Assembly (NCBI GenBank): GCA_905250115.1
Contig: CAJNOI010000085.1
Span: forward strand, 309,739 to 373,738
Length of the DNA stretch: 64,000 bases
DNA from: Adineta steineri
Lineage: Eukaryota > Rotifera > Eurotatoria > Adinetida > Adinetidae
Direction of reading: 5' to 3'
Shown here: positions 63,914-64,000 of the stretch, one piece after another
Layout of the letters: each line of letters opens with the position of its first letter
How positions within the stretch are numbered: the first letter of the stretch is position 1
Translations under genes and position numbers: made by a program
The notes under the pieces: model-generated
The model's input: the letters and a program-made list of their open reading frames with translations, nothing else
Told to the model about the DNA's origin: nothing
Database searches by the model: none

Positions 63914-64000
63914 ACAACGAAATACATATGTAATTCAATTAATTATAAAACTAATTACTCAATTACTAACACCAAGAAGAATTAATCACAGTTGAACGAC

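Overview
The window looks like a piece of a eukaryotic nuclear genome, most probably a bdelloid rotifer (Adineta/Rotaria/Didymodactylos type). The DNA is strongly AT-rich. Most genes are split by GT-AG introns of about 45-80 bases. Metazoan genes (MRCK kinase, DNAJA co-chaperone, TMEM187, an eIF4A paralogue, two rhodopsin-like receptors) sit among genes of bacterial or fungal character: a GH36 alpha-galactosidase, an NH3-dependent NAD synthetase, an S58 (DmpA-type) peptidase, a GNAT acetyltransferase, an actinobacterial-looking peptidoglycan amidase and a fungal-type amidase fragment. That mixture is characteristic of bdelloids. The species call is inference. Two runs of N (18353-18452 and 45269-45278) mark assembly gaps.

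Layout. 0-5.3 kb: two adjacent forward genes, a J-like/membrane protein and a TPR-patatin protein. 5.6-8.2 kb (-): alpha-galactosidase, divergent from the 24-exon MRCK gene (9.2-16.7 kb, +), whose tail carries three CRIB motifs instead of the usual one. 18.5-21.5 kb (-): an amidase stub at an assembly gap, then a nine-exon DNAJA gene. 25.6-29.0 kb (+): tandem four-helix membrane paralogues with matching exon structure. 30.3-34.4 kb: a palindromic repeat, the acetyltransferase, a GPCR and NadE (-). 36.0-37.4 kb: a foldback element flanked by a 9-bp direct repeat, abutting a decayed peptidoglycan amidase gene. 38.8-44.0 kb (+): ankyrin protein, S58 peptidase and an eIF4A-like protein with damaged helicase motifs. 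44.6-49.6 kb (-): glycosyltransferase fragment, membrane-anchored GMC oxidoreductase, a MITE and TMEM187. 50.3-52.2 kb: degenerate repeats. 53.3 kb (-): a short secreted six-cysteine peptide ending in a GKK amidation signal. 56-60 kb (-): alpha/beta hydrolase, a Gly-rich membrane protein and a probably GPI-anchored secreted protein. 61.2-61.5 kb: a decayed copy of part of the Gly-rich gene. 62.9 kb (+): a second GPCR.

No operon logic is expected and the neighbours do not form one pathway. The strongest points for follow-up are the triple-CRIB MRCK, the eIF4A paralogue with lesions in motifs I, II, V and VI, the putative amidated Cys-rich peptide, the foldback element beside the amidase pseudogene, the J-like/patatin pair, and a dispersed family of short GTGTGGG-type hairpins resembling the bdelloid telomere repeat. 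Exon boundaries were derived by hand from splice sites and reading-frame continuity; each listed multi-exon CDS sums to a multiple of three.
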